A stretch of DNA of 64,000 nt from Arundinibacter roseus (GTDB taxonomy: Bacteria > Bacteroidota > Bacteroidia > Cytophagales > Spirosomataceae). The stretch lies in the NCBI RefSeq assembly GCF_004348825.1, contig NZ_SMJU01000009.1, forward strand, positions 1-64,000. Direction: 5' to 3'. A program made the translations under genes and the position numbers. Below the pieces are notes generated by a model. It was not told where the DNA came from and searched no databases. It saw nothing but the letters and a program-made list of their open reading frames with translations. This document shows, in pieces, positions 1 through 7,607 of this stretch; within the stretch, counting starts at the first letter, position 1; every line of letters starts with the position of its first letter.

Positions 1-85
1 ACAACTTAATATATCTTTCCTTATTAAGTCCGGTTGCAGAACGCCATTGACGCTCATTTTTTAGATCATTTATCGATATTTTCAT
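1..85 (-). CDS. N-terminal fragment of a transposase-like protein (cut by window edge)
   Basis: An open frame starts with ATG at 85 and runs off the window edge; 28 codons are visible. The visible residues include NERQWRSATGLNKERY. This resembles, from memory, the N-terminal helix-turn-helix of DDE transposases (HTH_Tnp_4 type) common in Cytophagales. It starts only 15 nt after the stop of the small membrane protein upstream on the same strand, so there is little room for an inverted repeat on this side. The rest of the gene lies outside the window, so whether it is intact cannot be judged. The family call rests on one short motif. Confidence 0.45.
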   Translation of the reverse strand, partial: MKISINDLKNERQWRSATGLNKERYIKL

Positions 86-100
86 GTGCCAAATTTAAGA

Positions 101-589
101 CTATTTTCCCATTGCAACAAGTCTATTAATATTTAGTTTATCAAATTTTTTATCTTCATAAAACAAATTCCATACGTCGTACTTAAAATAATCTAACTTT
201 AAAATATTTTGAAGATCTTTAATTGAATGAACGGGATCATAATTATTAGTTAAAGAAATGGTTTCTTGTTTTAAATTCACTAAATCATTTTCAAGTCTTT
301 CAAGTTGGTAGAAAAACATTTCAACAGCTTTTTCAATTTTATTTTTTTCGAATTGATACTTTCTTTTAATAGTGTCAATATTTTCTTTATAAATAGTTTC
401 TTCTTTTATTTTTTTCAGGTTTTTACTTTCAATAAACTTGACATACCAAATCATGATTAAAGCAAGAAAAGCAATGGATCCAAATAGAATTATATTTTCT
501 CCTATCACTTCAATAATTTTTGATAGCACCGCAAACACTGCTCCAATGATTACAAGTATAAAAACAGCTGAACCTTTTCCTTTTGCCAT
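101..589 (-). CDS. Small membrane protein with coiled-coil tail, function unknown
   Basis: The 162-residue product has two hydrophobic stretches, about residues 8-24 and 32-50, that look like a membrane hairpin. A charged, Lys/Glu-rich region from about 54 to 110 is probably helical or coiled-coil, and a soluble tail follows. I do not recognise the family. The gene is clearly more AT-rich than the housekeeping genes in the window, which fits recent transfer. It lies between a transposase-like start (downstream, same strand) and the first HEPN/MNT cassette, so it is best seen as accessory DNA. The start at 589 is the only good ATG. No defence or toxin motif is visible. Confidence 0.6.
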   Translation of the reverse strand: MAKGKGSAVFILVIIGAVFAVLSKIIEVIGENIILFGSIAFLALIMIWYVKFIESKNLKKIKEETIYKENIDTIKRKYQFEKNKIEKAVEMFFYQLERLENDLVNLKQETISLTNNYDPVHSIKDLQNILKLDYFKYDVWNLFYEDKKFDKLNINRLVAMGK

Positions 590-754
590 AAATAGTATCT
601 AATATAAATTGAATATTTAATCAAATTATTTGTATTTGTAAAATACCTTTTCCATAGGTTGTGTCTAAGAGCCCTGAAAACCAAAGCTACTATACACCGC
701 TACCTATTGAGACTTTTGTTTTTCAACCCAAAATCGGATGTGGTGCTTGCGAGC

Positions 755-773
755 GGGCTGTGCGACACAGCCC
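755..773. repeat. Perfect 8-bp hairpin in a gene-free stretch
   Basis: The stretch 590-823 holds no convincing gene. Its only clear structure is GGGCTGTG, loop CGA, CACAGCCC. No T-run follows on either strand, so it is not a standard terminator. It lies on the far side of the duplicated M24 tail, in what may be the original 3' flank of the M24 peptidase gene. Confidence 0.4.
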
Positions 774-823
774 ATGGAGGCTGGCTATCTATTTAAAAAT
801 AAATAATCCCACTAAAATCTCCC

Positions 824-953
824 CTCAGCGCACATACTCAATCTTTCTCGGAATCGTATATACTTCCGTTTGCCGGCCGTCGATGTAGCGGAAGCCGGTT
901 TTGTCATAGTAGCCATCTTCTTCCAGCATGATACGGATGGTTTTGTTCCATTC
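824..953 (-). pseudogene. Detached copy of the 3' end of the M24 peptidase gene
   Basis: This 130-bp segment aligns without gaps to 1741-1870, the last 42 codons plus stop of the M24 peptidase gene, at 124/130 identity. The six differences are at 828, 831, 855, 858, 861 and 881. Five are synonymous and one changes Asn to Asp; 882-953 is identical to 1799-1870. Mostly synonymous change means this copy spent time as the end of a working gene, either as this strain's original tail or as a relative's orthologous tail. It has no start and begins 2 nt after the stop of the HEPN gene. It marks the far border of the first HEPN/MNT cassette. Confidence 0.9.
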
Positions 954-955
954 GA

Positions 956-1345
956 TTATTCCAATAATTCTTCGATTCGCTTGATCAACTCATTCGCAGA
1001 TTCCAGCAAATCCAAAACATCTTCTTTTGAGTAATCCAAATAATCTTCGTAATCAGCGCTTTGTCTCATGGTGAAGATGCTGGAATAAAATCTTCCTAAC
1101 TCACTATCAATGAAGCCAGTTTTCACAAAGTGAAGACCAAACATTTGCCTCACTCCTGCGTGTGTATTCACGTTAATTTCGTGCCGTATCAGCAAAGCGA
1201 TCACAGCGTAATAGCAAGCATAATAAAGCCGATTCACAGCCGTATTCCATAAACCATTTTCCAGCAGGATAGCCACTTCGTTAAAGGTTTCTCTGGCTCG
1301 TTTGATCCTGTATATCGATAATTGAACCCGGTCTTGCTCTTTCAT
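956..1345 (-). CDS. HEPN domain protein, partner of MNT nucleotidyltransferase
   Basis: The 129-residue all-helical protein resembles the HEPN family (pfam05168 type): it has the core NRLYYACYYA near residues 39-48 and RQSADYEDY at 94-102. The canonical HEPN RNase motif R-x4-6-H is not visible, so ribonuclease activity cannot be assumed. In the family such proteins pair with minimal nucleotidyltransferases, often as toxin-antitoxin or nucleotide-transfer systems. The start overlaps the MNT stop by 4 bp (ATGA), indicating translational coupling. The stop is followed after 2 nt by the duplicated M24 tail. It could be a toxin or a substrate-binding partner of MNT; the sequence does not decide. 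Confidence 0.8.
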   Translation of the reverse strand: MKEQDRVQLSIYRIKRARETFNEVAILLENGLWNTAVNRLYYACYYAVIALLIRHEINVNTHAGVRQMFGLHFVKTGFIDSELGRFYSSIFTMRQSADYEDYLDYSKEDVLDLLESANELIKRIEELLE

Positions 1346-1659
1346 AAAACTTTCCCTTCCCGACTTACATTTTCATGAAAAGGCGTTTTTCCTTTGCGCG
1401 ATTCCCATTCTTTTTTTGAAAAAACCATGGGGCTGATTAACGTACCGGTTTCAAACTCGATATCGTATAGCGGGTAGGTAAGTCTTTTTTTATCAGCTGC
1501 ATTGATATATTCTTTATCAATCAGGATCAGCAAATCAAGATCCGAACCTTCGTTGTAGTCATCCCTGGCGTAGGAACCGAATAAGATCAGCGTAGCGGTA
1601 GGGTCTGTTGCTTTGACAGTGGCTTTCACCTGTCGGAGTAGTTCTTTTTTATCTTTCAT
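1342..1659 (-). CDS. MNT-type minimal nucleotidyltransferase
   Basis: This 105-residue protein has the nucleotidyltransferase signature GSYARDDYNEGSDLD (the GS-x10-DxD metal and nucleotide site) near residues 28-42, and a third acidic residue in LYDIEFETG. This is the minimal NTase (MNT) fold that pairs with HEPN proteins. In the characterised MntA/HepT system the NTase AMPylates its HEPN partner and neutralises it; that role here is inference. It is the first gene of a two-gene operon, overlapping the HEPN gene by 4 bp. It lies 82 nt beyond the M24 stop codon, on the same strand. Confidence 0.85.
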   Translation of the reverse strand: MKDKKELLRQVKATVKATDPTATLILFGSYARDDYNEGSDLDLLILIDKEYINAADKKRLTYPLYDIEFETGTLISPMVFSKKEWESRKGKTPFHENVSREGKVL

Positions 1660-1740
1660 CGCTCTAAGCCTGTGTTGATTAAATCTATGTTAAATTAATA
1701 AAATTTTGAAGAGATTTGACAACACTTCTGTCCCCCAACC

Positions 1741-1870
1741 CTCACCGAACATACTCAATCTTTCTCGGAATGGTGTACACTTCCGTTTGCCGGCCGTTGA
1801 TGTAGCGGAAGCCGGTTTTGTCATAGTAGCCATCTTCTTCCAGCATGATACGGATGGTTTTGTTCCATTC
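1741..1870 (-). repeat. Direct repeat: M24 3' end still attached to its gene
   Basis: This is the gene-proximal partner of the repeat at 824-953 (constant offset 917 bp, no gaps). It encodes the last 42 residues and stop of the M24 peptidase, including the EEDG segment that probably supplies the last metal-binding glutamate. Whatever moved the cassette in therefore left a complete catalytic C-terminus on the host gene. Confidence 0.9.
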
Positions 1871-3097
1871 CTCAATTTTCACCGCAGCATTCAGTTCAAT
1901 GGAATAGGCCGTATTGTCAAACAGCGGGTAGTCGCCGGGGCCTTTGATGCCTCCCTGTGCATCCCACATGCCAATGGTAGGGCCCGCAGCATGACCGTGC
2001 ACGCCAATCGGGTGCGTATAGATGGTGCCATTAATTGCTTCTTTTTGTGATTGAGCGAGCGCATCGGCCAAAATCTGATTGCCCGATTTTCCAGCTGTAA
2101 ATTGTTCCGTCAAAATCTCCTGCAAACGGTTTCCCTGCTGAAAGGCCTTTTTGAGGTAGTCTGGCACGTCGGTTTCACCGGGTTTGAGTACGTAGGCATG
2201 TTGCTGCTGATCGGTGTTGAGGCGCAGGTAGGTAATTCCAAAATCCAGGTGAAGAAGATCGCCGGGCAGAATCACCTGCTGACCGGGCCGCTTGGCGAAG
2301 GTGCGTAAGTGGTCAAAATTGGTAGCATCGGCGCGTTGAATATCGACCGTGGGATGAAACCAGGTATCAAGCCCCAAATCGGTGACGCGCTGCCGCAGAA
2401 ACCACACCACGTCGTCGGTGGTGGTGACGCCGGGCTGAATGACTTTTTCAGAAAATGCTTCCTGAATAATCTGATGCGAAATGCGGCAAATCATGGGGTA
2501 AATCGCCATTTCTTTTTCGGTGCGGGTTTCCAGCCACGCCACGGCAAGCCGGTCGGCGGATGTGACGCGGGCGTGAAAAGCTTTGGGTAATTTTTCCATA
2601 AATTCCTGCTGCTCGGTATGTGTCAGCCCGTCGGCGTGGGCATAGTTTTTAGAGAAATTGAGCGCAATTTTTTTAGGATTTTTTTGCTGAATTACCTTCA
2701 TCAGCGCGTCCCATTGATCAGGATTGGAGCTAATGTCCCACTCCCCTTTGAGCAGCGTACCGACATCGTAGCGGGCAATGGCCAATTTGTCCAACGGCTT
2801 ATTTTCTCCCGGATCATAAAATACCATGATGGTTCGGCGCCGGGCCGATAGCCACGTACTGGGCAGCATCGTTTTCATGACGGGGTCTTCGTTGTATTCC
2901 CGCGAAATAATCACCCACATATCTACGCCTTCCCGACGCATGAGTTGAGGAAGCAGATTTTCGAAGCGATCTTCCAGAATGGCGTCTACGGCTTCGGCCC
3001 GCTGACGCTCGGATAAAATGGTCGGGATGGTTTGGGCGGCTGACGAAAAGAGAATCAGTTGGCTGATGCAAAAAATAGCATAAAGTAAAAATCGCAT
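1742..3097 (-). CDS. Secreted M24-family metallopeptidase (Xaa-Pro aminopeptidase-like)
   Basis: The product (451 residues from ATG 3097) begins with a signal peptide ending near SSAAQ; an upstream ATG at 3163 would put extra residues before the signal and is less likely. An N-terminal creatinase-like half is followed by the pita-bread M24 domain. Likely metal ligands are Asp285 (HLDFG), Asp296, a His in THPIGVHGHAAGP, Glu401 (SIELN) and a Glu in LEEDG near 420. The family removes N-terminal residues next to proline; a periplasmic location suggests peptide scavenging. It is divergent from the esterase gene (89 bp apart). Its 3' end is duplicated beyond the HEPN/MNT cassette. Confidence 0.85.
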   Translation of the reverse strand: MRFLLYAIFCISQLILFSSAAQTIPTILSERQRAEAVDAILEDRFENLLPQLMRREGVDMWVIISREYNEDPVMKTMLPSTWLSARRRTIMVFYDPGENKPLDKLAIARYDVGTLLKGEWDISSNPDQWDALMKVIQQKNPKKIALNFSKNYAHADGLTHTEQQEFMEKLPKAFHARVTSADRLAVAWLETRTEKEMAIYPMICRISHQIIQEAFSEKVIQPGVTTTDDVVWFLRQRVTDLGLDTWFHPTVDIQRADATNFDHLRTFAKRPGQQVILPGDLLHLDFGITYLRLNTDQQQHAYVLKPGETDVPDYLKKAFQQGNRLQEILTEQFTAGKSGNQILADALAQSQKEAINGTIYTHPIGVHGHAAGPTIGMWDAQGGIKGPGDYPLFDNTAYSIELNAAVKIEEWNKTIRIMLEEDGYYDKTGFRYINGRQTEVYTIPRKIEYVR

Positions 3098-3186
3098 GAA
3101 ATAGTTTAGGTTATGATTTGACTCTAAAAATACGGATTCAGTTTGAATAGCAAAGTATAGCACGCGTGACAGTTTCTTTTTATCCC

Positions 3187-5130
3187 ATGAAAACTATAAA
3201 ATTAAGCACATACCTACTCTACTTTCTGCTGTCAGGAACGAGTACCGCATTTGCGCAATCCACAGAAAAAACTACGGTCTGGAAAGGTTTTGAAAAGGTT
3301 GAATTTGCCTTTGAAAACACCACTGCCTGGTACATCAAGCCTGCGCAGGCGCTACCCGGCAATCCGTGGGTGTGGCGGGCGCACTTCCCGACCTGGCATA
3401 CCGAGATGGACAGTATTTTGCTCAGCCGCGGCTTTCACATTGCTTACGTAAATACCAACGATTGGTTTGGCCACCCAAAGGCCATGCGCGTGTGGGATGC
3501 TTTTTATTCGTATCTGACGGGTAGCAAAAATTTTGCGCCCAAAGTTGCGCTCGAAGGAGTCAGCCGGGGCGGGCTGTATGTGTACGGATGGGCCAAACGA
3601 AATCCAGAGAAGGTCATCTGCATCTATGCCGAAGCGCCGGTTTGTGACCCAAAAAGCTGGCCGGGCGGACAGGGAAAAGGCACGGGCTCGCCCAAAGATT
3701 GGGAGCGTTGGCTGGAACTATACGGCCTTACCGACCAAACAGCAAAAGATTTTAAAGATATTCCGCTGCATAATCTGGAAGGAATGGCCGCCTTCAAGAT
3801 TCCGATTTTACACGTCATCAGCCTGAAAGACAAGATTGTGCCGCCCGAAGAAAACACGTTTCCACTCGTGGAAGCCTACACCCGACTGGGCGGCCCGGCG
3901 ACCATTTACTCCATGAGCCGAGGCGAACAAACGCTGGAAGGCCACCACTTCCCAATCGAGCATCCTGAGCGCTGGGCCGACTTCATTCAGCAGCATAGCG
4001 TGCCGGTACAGCAGCTGTTGCCGCATGAGCCCTACCTGGAACCTAATCGGGGCGTTGGAAATGCCTTGTCGGTTTTTGAGCGTAAAAAAGCAGGAACTGT
4101 GGCGTTTTTGGGAGGATCCATTACGCATAATCCGGGCTGGCGCAACAAAGTGGCGCAGTACCTGCAGGAACGTTTTTCGGATACGCAGTTTACCTTTATT
4201 ACGGCCGGAATTCCGTCGCTGGGAAGCACGCCGCATGCATTTCGTTTTGGAAAAGATGTGCTGGAAAAAGGAACACCCGACCTGCTGTTTGTCGAAAGTG
4301 CAGTAAATGACCGGACAAACGGTTTTAGTAAAGAAGCTCAAATTCGGGCCCTGGAAGGAATTTTGCAGCAAGCCTATGAGGCAAATCCCGCCATGAGCGT
4401 AGTACTGATGCCTTTTGCTGATCCCGACAAATTTGGCGACTACAACGCTGGTAGAGAACCGGTTGAGGTAGCGGTGCATCGGCAGGTAGCAGCACATTAC
4501 GGCGCTTCGTTTATTAATCTTTCGCAGGAAATCTATGACCGTGTACAGGCCAGGGAGTTTTCGTGGACATATGATTTTAAAGATTTACATCCGTCACCCT
4601 ACGGGCAGGAACTTTACTTTCAATCCATCAAGACTTTATTACAAAATGCGGATCTGAATTCTCAAACTGAATCTATTCAACTTCCTGCGCCGCTCGACAA
4701 ATTTTCGTATTCAAAAGCTCACTACGTAGCACTTGAAGAGGCTGAACCTACCAAAGGTTTCAAGATTGATCCCCAATGGAAACCCTACCCTCCGCTGGCT
4801 ACCCGACCGGGTTTCGTGGATGTTCCGATGCTCATCGGCGAGGTAATCGGTGATTCTTTTAAACTGAATTTTACTGGAAGAGCCATTGGAATTGCCGTAG
4901 TTTCGGGGCCTGATGCCGGGATTTTGTCCTATCGGATTGACGGTAAAAAAGCCCAAACGATTGACCTGTTTACTCAATGGAGTCAACAACTGCATCTGCC
5001 GTGGTACCTTTTGCTGGCCGATACGCTGAAACCGGGGAATCATACAGTAGATGTGACCATTTCGGACAAAACAAATCCGGCAAGCTCTGGAAACGCCTGC
5101 CGGATCGTGTATTTTCTGGTCAATGACTAA
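3187..5130 (+). CDS. Secreted two-domain esterase: alpha/beta hydrolase plus SGNH/GDSL hydrolase
   Basis: The 647-residue protein starts with a signal peptide ending TAFAQS; this decides for ATG 3187 over the in-frame GTG at 3166. The N-terminal half has an alpha/beta-hydrolase nucleophile elbow GVSRG in VALEGVSRGG and a likely His in GHHFPIEH. The second half has SGNH blocks: GGSITHN (Ser), VESAVND (Asn) and DLHPSPYG (Asp/His). A final beta-rich region of about 120 residues may bind carbohydrate. Such pairings suggest deacetylation or de-esterification of polysaccharide, which is inference. It converges with the DUF1338 gene, their stop codons directly touching at 5130/5131. Confidence 0.8.
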   Translation: MKTIKLSTYLLYFLLSGTSTAFAQSTEKTTVWKGFEKVEFAFENTTAWYIKPAQALPGNPWVWRAHFPTWHTEMDSILLSRGFHIAYVNTNDWFGHPKAMRVWDAFYSYLTGSKNFAPKVALEGVSRGGLYVYGWAKRNPEKVICIYAEAPVCDPKSWPGGQGKGTGSPKDWERWLELYGLTDQTAKDFKDIPLHNLEGMAAFKIPILHVISLKDKIVPPEENTFPLVEAYTRLGGPATIYSMSRGEQTLEGHHFPIEHPERWADFIQQHSVPVQQLLPHEPYLEPNRGVGNALSVFERKKAGTVAFLGGSITHNPGWRNKVAQYLQERFSDTQFTFITAGIPSLGSTPHAFRFGKDVLEKGTPDLLFVESAVNDRTNGFSKEAQIRALEGILQQAYEANPAMSVVLMPFADPDKFGDYNAGREPVEVAVHRQVAAHYGASFINLSQEIYDRVQAREFSWTYDFKDLHPSPYGQELYFQSIKTLLQNADLNSQTESIQLPAPLDKFSYSKAHYVALEEAEPTKGFKIDPQWKPYPPLATRPGFVDVPMLIGEVIGDSFKLNFTGRAIGIAVVSGPDAGILSYRIDGKKAQTIDLFTQWSQQLHLPWYLLLADTLKPGNHTVDVTISDKTNPASSGNACRIVYFLVND

Positions 5131-6042
5131 TCAGCGGCTGGTTTGGCTCGTGTAGGTACTTTCAAAAATTTTATCGGCATTGCCCGCTTCAAAGCCATCG
5201 CGTCGGTGCATACGCTGAATTTGGTCAGCCGGTAGATGCGAAAATTCAGGCAGAATCCGACGTTCGGCAAATTCTACATACGAGCCCGAAATCGTGTGCG
5301 TTTCACCATCGGCAAACGCTGCTTCAATCATCTGGGCTACCGTGGAGCTTTGGAGCAAACCTCCGTCCGGGCTTTTCTTGATTTTACCTCCTGAATCGTT
5401 TAGTTTGAATCCGTATTTTTCAAGAAACTCATTAAACTCAGCTACGGTGTTATAGCTTTCCGGTAAGTTATGCACACTGATTGTAAAGTGGTTGAGGTAA
5501 TATCTGTTATAAATTACCCAGGCCGCATATTCGCTTTCTTTTAGCAGTGCCAAATAGTCGCTCAGCTGCGGCGTACGCCACAGCGGCTGATGCAAAAACG
5601 CATCCACAGCGGCTCCGTCGTTCAGGTCCAGGCTATCTACCGGGTCGCTCGTAACTTCCTGCGTGTACCTATGGATAATCGCCTGCGCTTCCTCAGAAAG
5701 TTCTTTAACCCGAAGTTCAGAAACAAAAATCCGGGGATAGTGTGGCTCCGGCGGACTAAACCAGAAAGCGTCGAGTTTTTTACCTTCAAAGTTGTAGTAC
5801 TCGCGCTTTTGGTAGCCATAATGCAGGAATATTTTTTCAAAAGAGGCAATGCCCAAATGCGGCACTCCCAGCGTCCGAAAGGCAATATGGTCGTTTTCTA
5901 TTTCATTTTCATGGCCAATTATTCCTTCCTGAATCATGGCGGCAAGAATGGCTTTTACGTCAGGAACGCGTTCCTGGTATCGGCTCATGAGGCCGTTCAT
6001 CACGGTGTCGAGCGCAGCTTTTGTATGGGATGAAGTGTTCAT
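5131..6042 (-). CDS. DUF1338 family, 2-oxoadipate dioxygenase/decarboxylase-like
   Basis: The 303-residue protein matches DUF1338, whose characterised members (HglS/YdcJ) are Fe(II) enzymes turning 2-oxoadipate into 2-hydroxyglutarate in lysine breakdown. Likely metal ligands are His52 in DHIAFRT, His185 in LNHFTISVH and a Glu in YVEFAERR near 257-260. There is no signal peptide, so it is cytosolic. No other lysine-catabolic gene lies nearby, so substrate is assigned by family only. The stop codon abuts that of the convergent esterase with no spacer. The 83-bp gap to 6126 shows no clear -7 box on this strand. Confidence 0.75.
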   Translation of the reverse strand: MNTSSHTKAALDTVMNGLMSRYQERVPDVKAILAAMIQEGIIGHENEIENDHIAFRTLGVPHLGIASFEKIFLHYGYQKREYYNFEGKKLDAFWFSPPEPHYPRIFVSELRVKELSEEAQAIIHRYTQEVTSDPVDSLDLNDGAAVDAFLHQPLWRTPQLSDYLALLKESEYAAWVIYNRYYLNHFTISVHNLPESYNTVAEFNEFLEKYGFKLNDSGGKIKKSPDGGLLQSSTVAQMIEAAFADGETHTISGSYVEFAERRILPEFSHLPADQIQRMHRRDGFEAGNADKIFESTYTSQTSR

Positions 6043-6269
6043 ATTTTATGAATCAATTGTGAAGCTAAATTGCGTAATTGTTTTTGTAAAAACGAAGAAT
6101 GCAGCGCTATAATTTCAGTTAAAATATGGAAGGTGCTTCCGCTACATCGCAGGGCTTGCAGAAGAAAGTTTATCAGAACCTGATTCATCTGACACTAATT
6201 ATTTTTTTCTCAAAAAACCTTTCGAACTTTGACACTTCCATTTTTGATCATTTTTTACCCAATACGACC

Positions 6270-7607
6270 TTGAAACTCTGGCAAAAAGAAAATACCACGA
6301 CTTCCGAAAAAATCGAACGATTTACCGTAGGCCGCGATCGTGAACTGGACGTTCATCTGGCTGAATTTGACGTTTTGGGGAATCTCGCTCACGCGGCGAT
6401 GCTCGAATCTATCGGACTGTTGACCTCCACCGAACTTGCTGATTTACAGAAAGAACTCAAAGCGATTTATCAACTCATACAACAGGGCGAGTTTGTGATT
6501 GAAGAGGGTGTCGAAGACGTTCACTCTCAGGTAGAACTGCTCCTAACCCGCCGCCTGGGCGATACCGGCAAGAAAATCCATAGCGGTCGCTCACGCAACG
6601 ATCAGGTACTGGTTGATCTGAAACTCTACGTTCGTGACCGCCTGACGCAGGTGGTACAGGCTACCGAAGCCCTTTTTCAGGTGCTGAATGCCCGCGCCGA
6701 ACAACATAAAAACGATCTTTTACCCGGCTACACGCATCTGCAAATTGCGATGCCGTCGTCCTTTGGGTTATGGTTTGGGGCCTATGCCGAAGGGCTTATT
6801 GATGATGTGGTGCAGCTTAATGCCGCTTACCGTCTTGCCAATCGCAACCCGCTGGGTTCGGGAGCGGGTTATGGTTCTTCGTTTCCATTGAACCGCAAAA
6901 TGACCACCCAACTTCTTGGTTTTGAAGGGCTTCATCATAACGTTGTTTACGCCCAAATGAGTCGTGGCCGCACGGAGCAGGCCGCTCTTGCAGCGCTGGC
7001 GTCGCTTGCCGCAACGGTGTCACGGCTGGCGATGGATGTATGTTTGTATAATAGTCAGAACTTTGGATTTATTATCCTTCCCGATGACCTCACGACGGGA
7101 AGCAGCATCATGCCTCACAAAAAAAATCCGGACGTTGCTGAGCTGCTTCGTGCCAAAACCAACCGGCTCAAAGCGCTACCCATGGAAGTGACGCTTGTAC
7201 TCAGCAACTTGCCTTCGGGCTATCACCGCGACATGCAGCTACTGAAAGAAATCTTGATGCCTGCTTTCGATGAAATGCTGGATTGCCTCGACGTGGCTAC
7301 CTTTATGTTGCAACATATGCAGGTAAAACCGAATTTGCTGGACGACGCCCGCTACGATCTTCTATTTAGCGTGGAGCGTGTAAACGCACTCGTGATGCAG
7401 GGCGTGCCTTTTCGGGATGCGTACCGGCAGGTTGGAAAAGAAATCGCCGAAGAAACCTACGTAGCACCCCGCGAGCTGCAACACACACATGAAGGCAGCA
7501 TTGGCAACCTGAATCTGCCCGAAGTGACGCAACGTATGCAGGAAGAATTGTCCCGGTTTGAGTTTGATAAGGTGGCCCGCGCGCTCCAGAATCTTCTGAA
7601 CGCATGA
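6270..7607 (+). CDS. argH: Argininosuccinate lyase
   Basis: It catalyses the last step of arginine synthesis, argininosuccinate to arginine plus fumarate. From a TTG at 6270 the product is 445 residues, the usual length, and begins with the family-like KLWQKE. The open frame extends upstream to an ATG at 6126, but the extra 48 residues look unlike ArgH, and a -7-like box CATTTTTG at 6239-6246 would put transcription start after 6126. Signature GSSIMPHKKNPD is at 277-288, with SGRSRNDQ at 105-112 and a catalytic-type His in GYTHLQ. The stop overlaps the next start by 4 bp. argB is nearby on the other strand. Confidence 0.93.
   Translation: MKLWQKENTTTSEKIERFTVGRDRELDVHLAEFDVLGNLAHAAMLESIGLLTSTELADLQKELKAIYQLIQQGEFVIEEGVEDVHSQVELLLTRRLGDTGKKIHSGRSRNDQVLVDLKLYVRDRLTQVVQATEALFQVLNARAEQHKNDLLPGYTHLQIAMPSSFGLWFGAYAEGLIDDVVQLNAAYRLANRNPLGSGAGYGSSFPLNRKMTTQLLGFEGLHHNVVYAQMSRGRTEQAALAALASLAATVSRLAMDVCLYNSQNFGFIILPDDLTTGSSIMPHKKNPDVAELLRAKTNRLKALPMEVTLVLSNLPSGYHRDMQLLKEILMPAFDEMLDCLDVATFMLQHMQVKPNLLDDARYDLLFSVERVNALVMQGVPFRDAYRQVGKEIAEETYVAPRELQHTHEGSIGNLNLPEVTQRMQEELSRFEFDKVARALQNLLNA

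Larger units (their letters stand above)
954..1740 (-). mobile_element. Candidate mobile HEPN/MNT cassette 1, bounded by M24 tail repeats
   Basis: About 0.79 kb lies between the two copies of the M24 3' end (824-953 and 1741-1870). It contains only an MNT gene, a HEPN gene and an 81-bp leader. No integrase, transposase or terminal inverted repeat is seen inside it. The arrangement is that of a single-crossover insertion of a circle that carried one copy of the host gene's tail. The same arrangement, with a different HEPN subfamily and a different host gene, recurs at 42122-42796. Mobility is inferred from this architecture alone. Confidence 0.5.

Noticed and set aside
661-888. 75-codon plus-strand open frame starting at GTG
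   Set aside because: Its last third is the reverse strand of the duplicated M24 tail and the remainder crosses a hairpin; no protein-like composition or start context.
3808-4497. 229-codon frame antisense to the esterase gene
   Set aside because: It lies wholly inside a well-supported gene with clear catalytic motifs; it is a shadow of codon bias.
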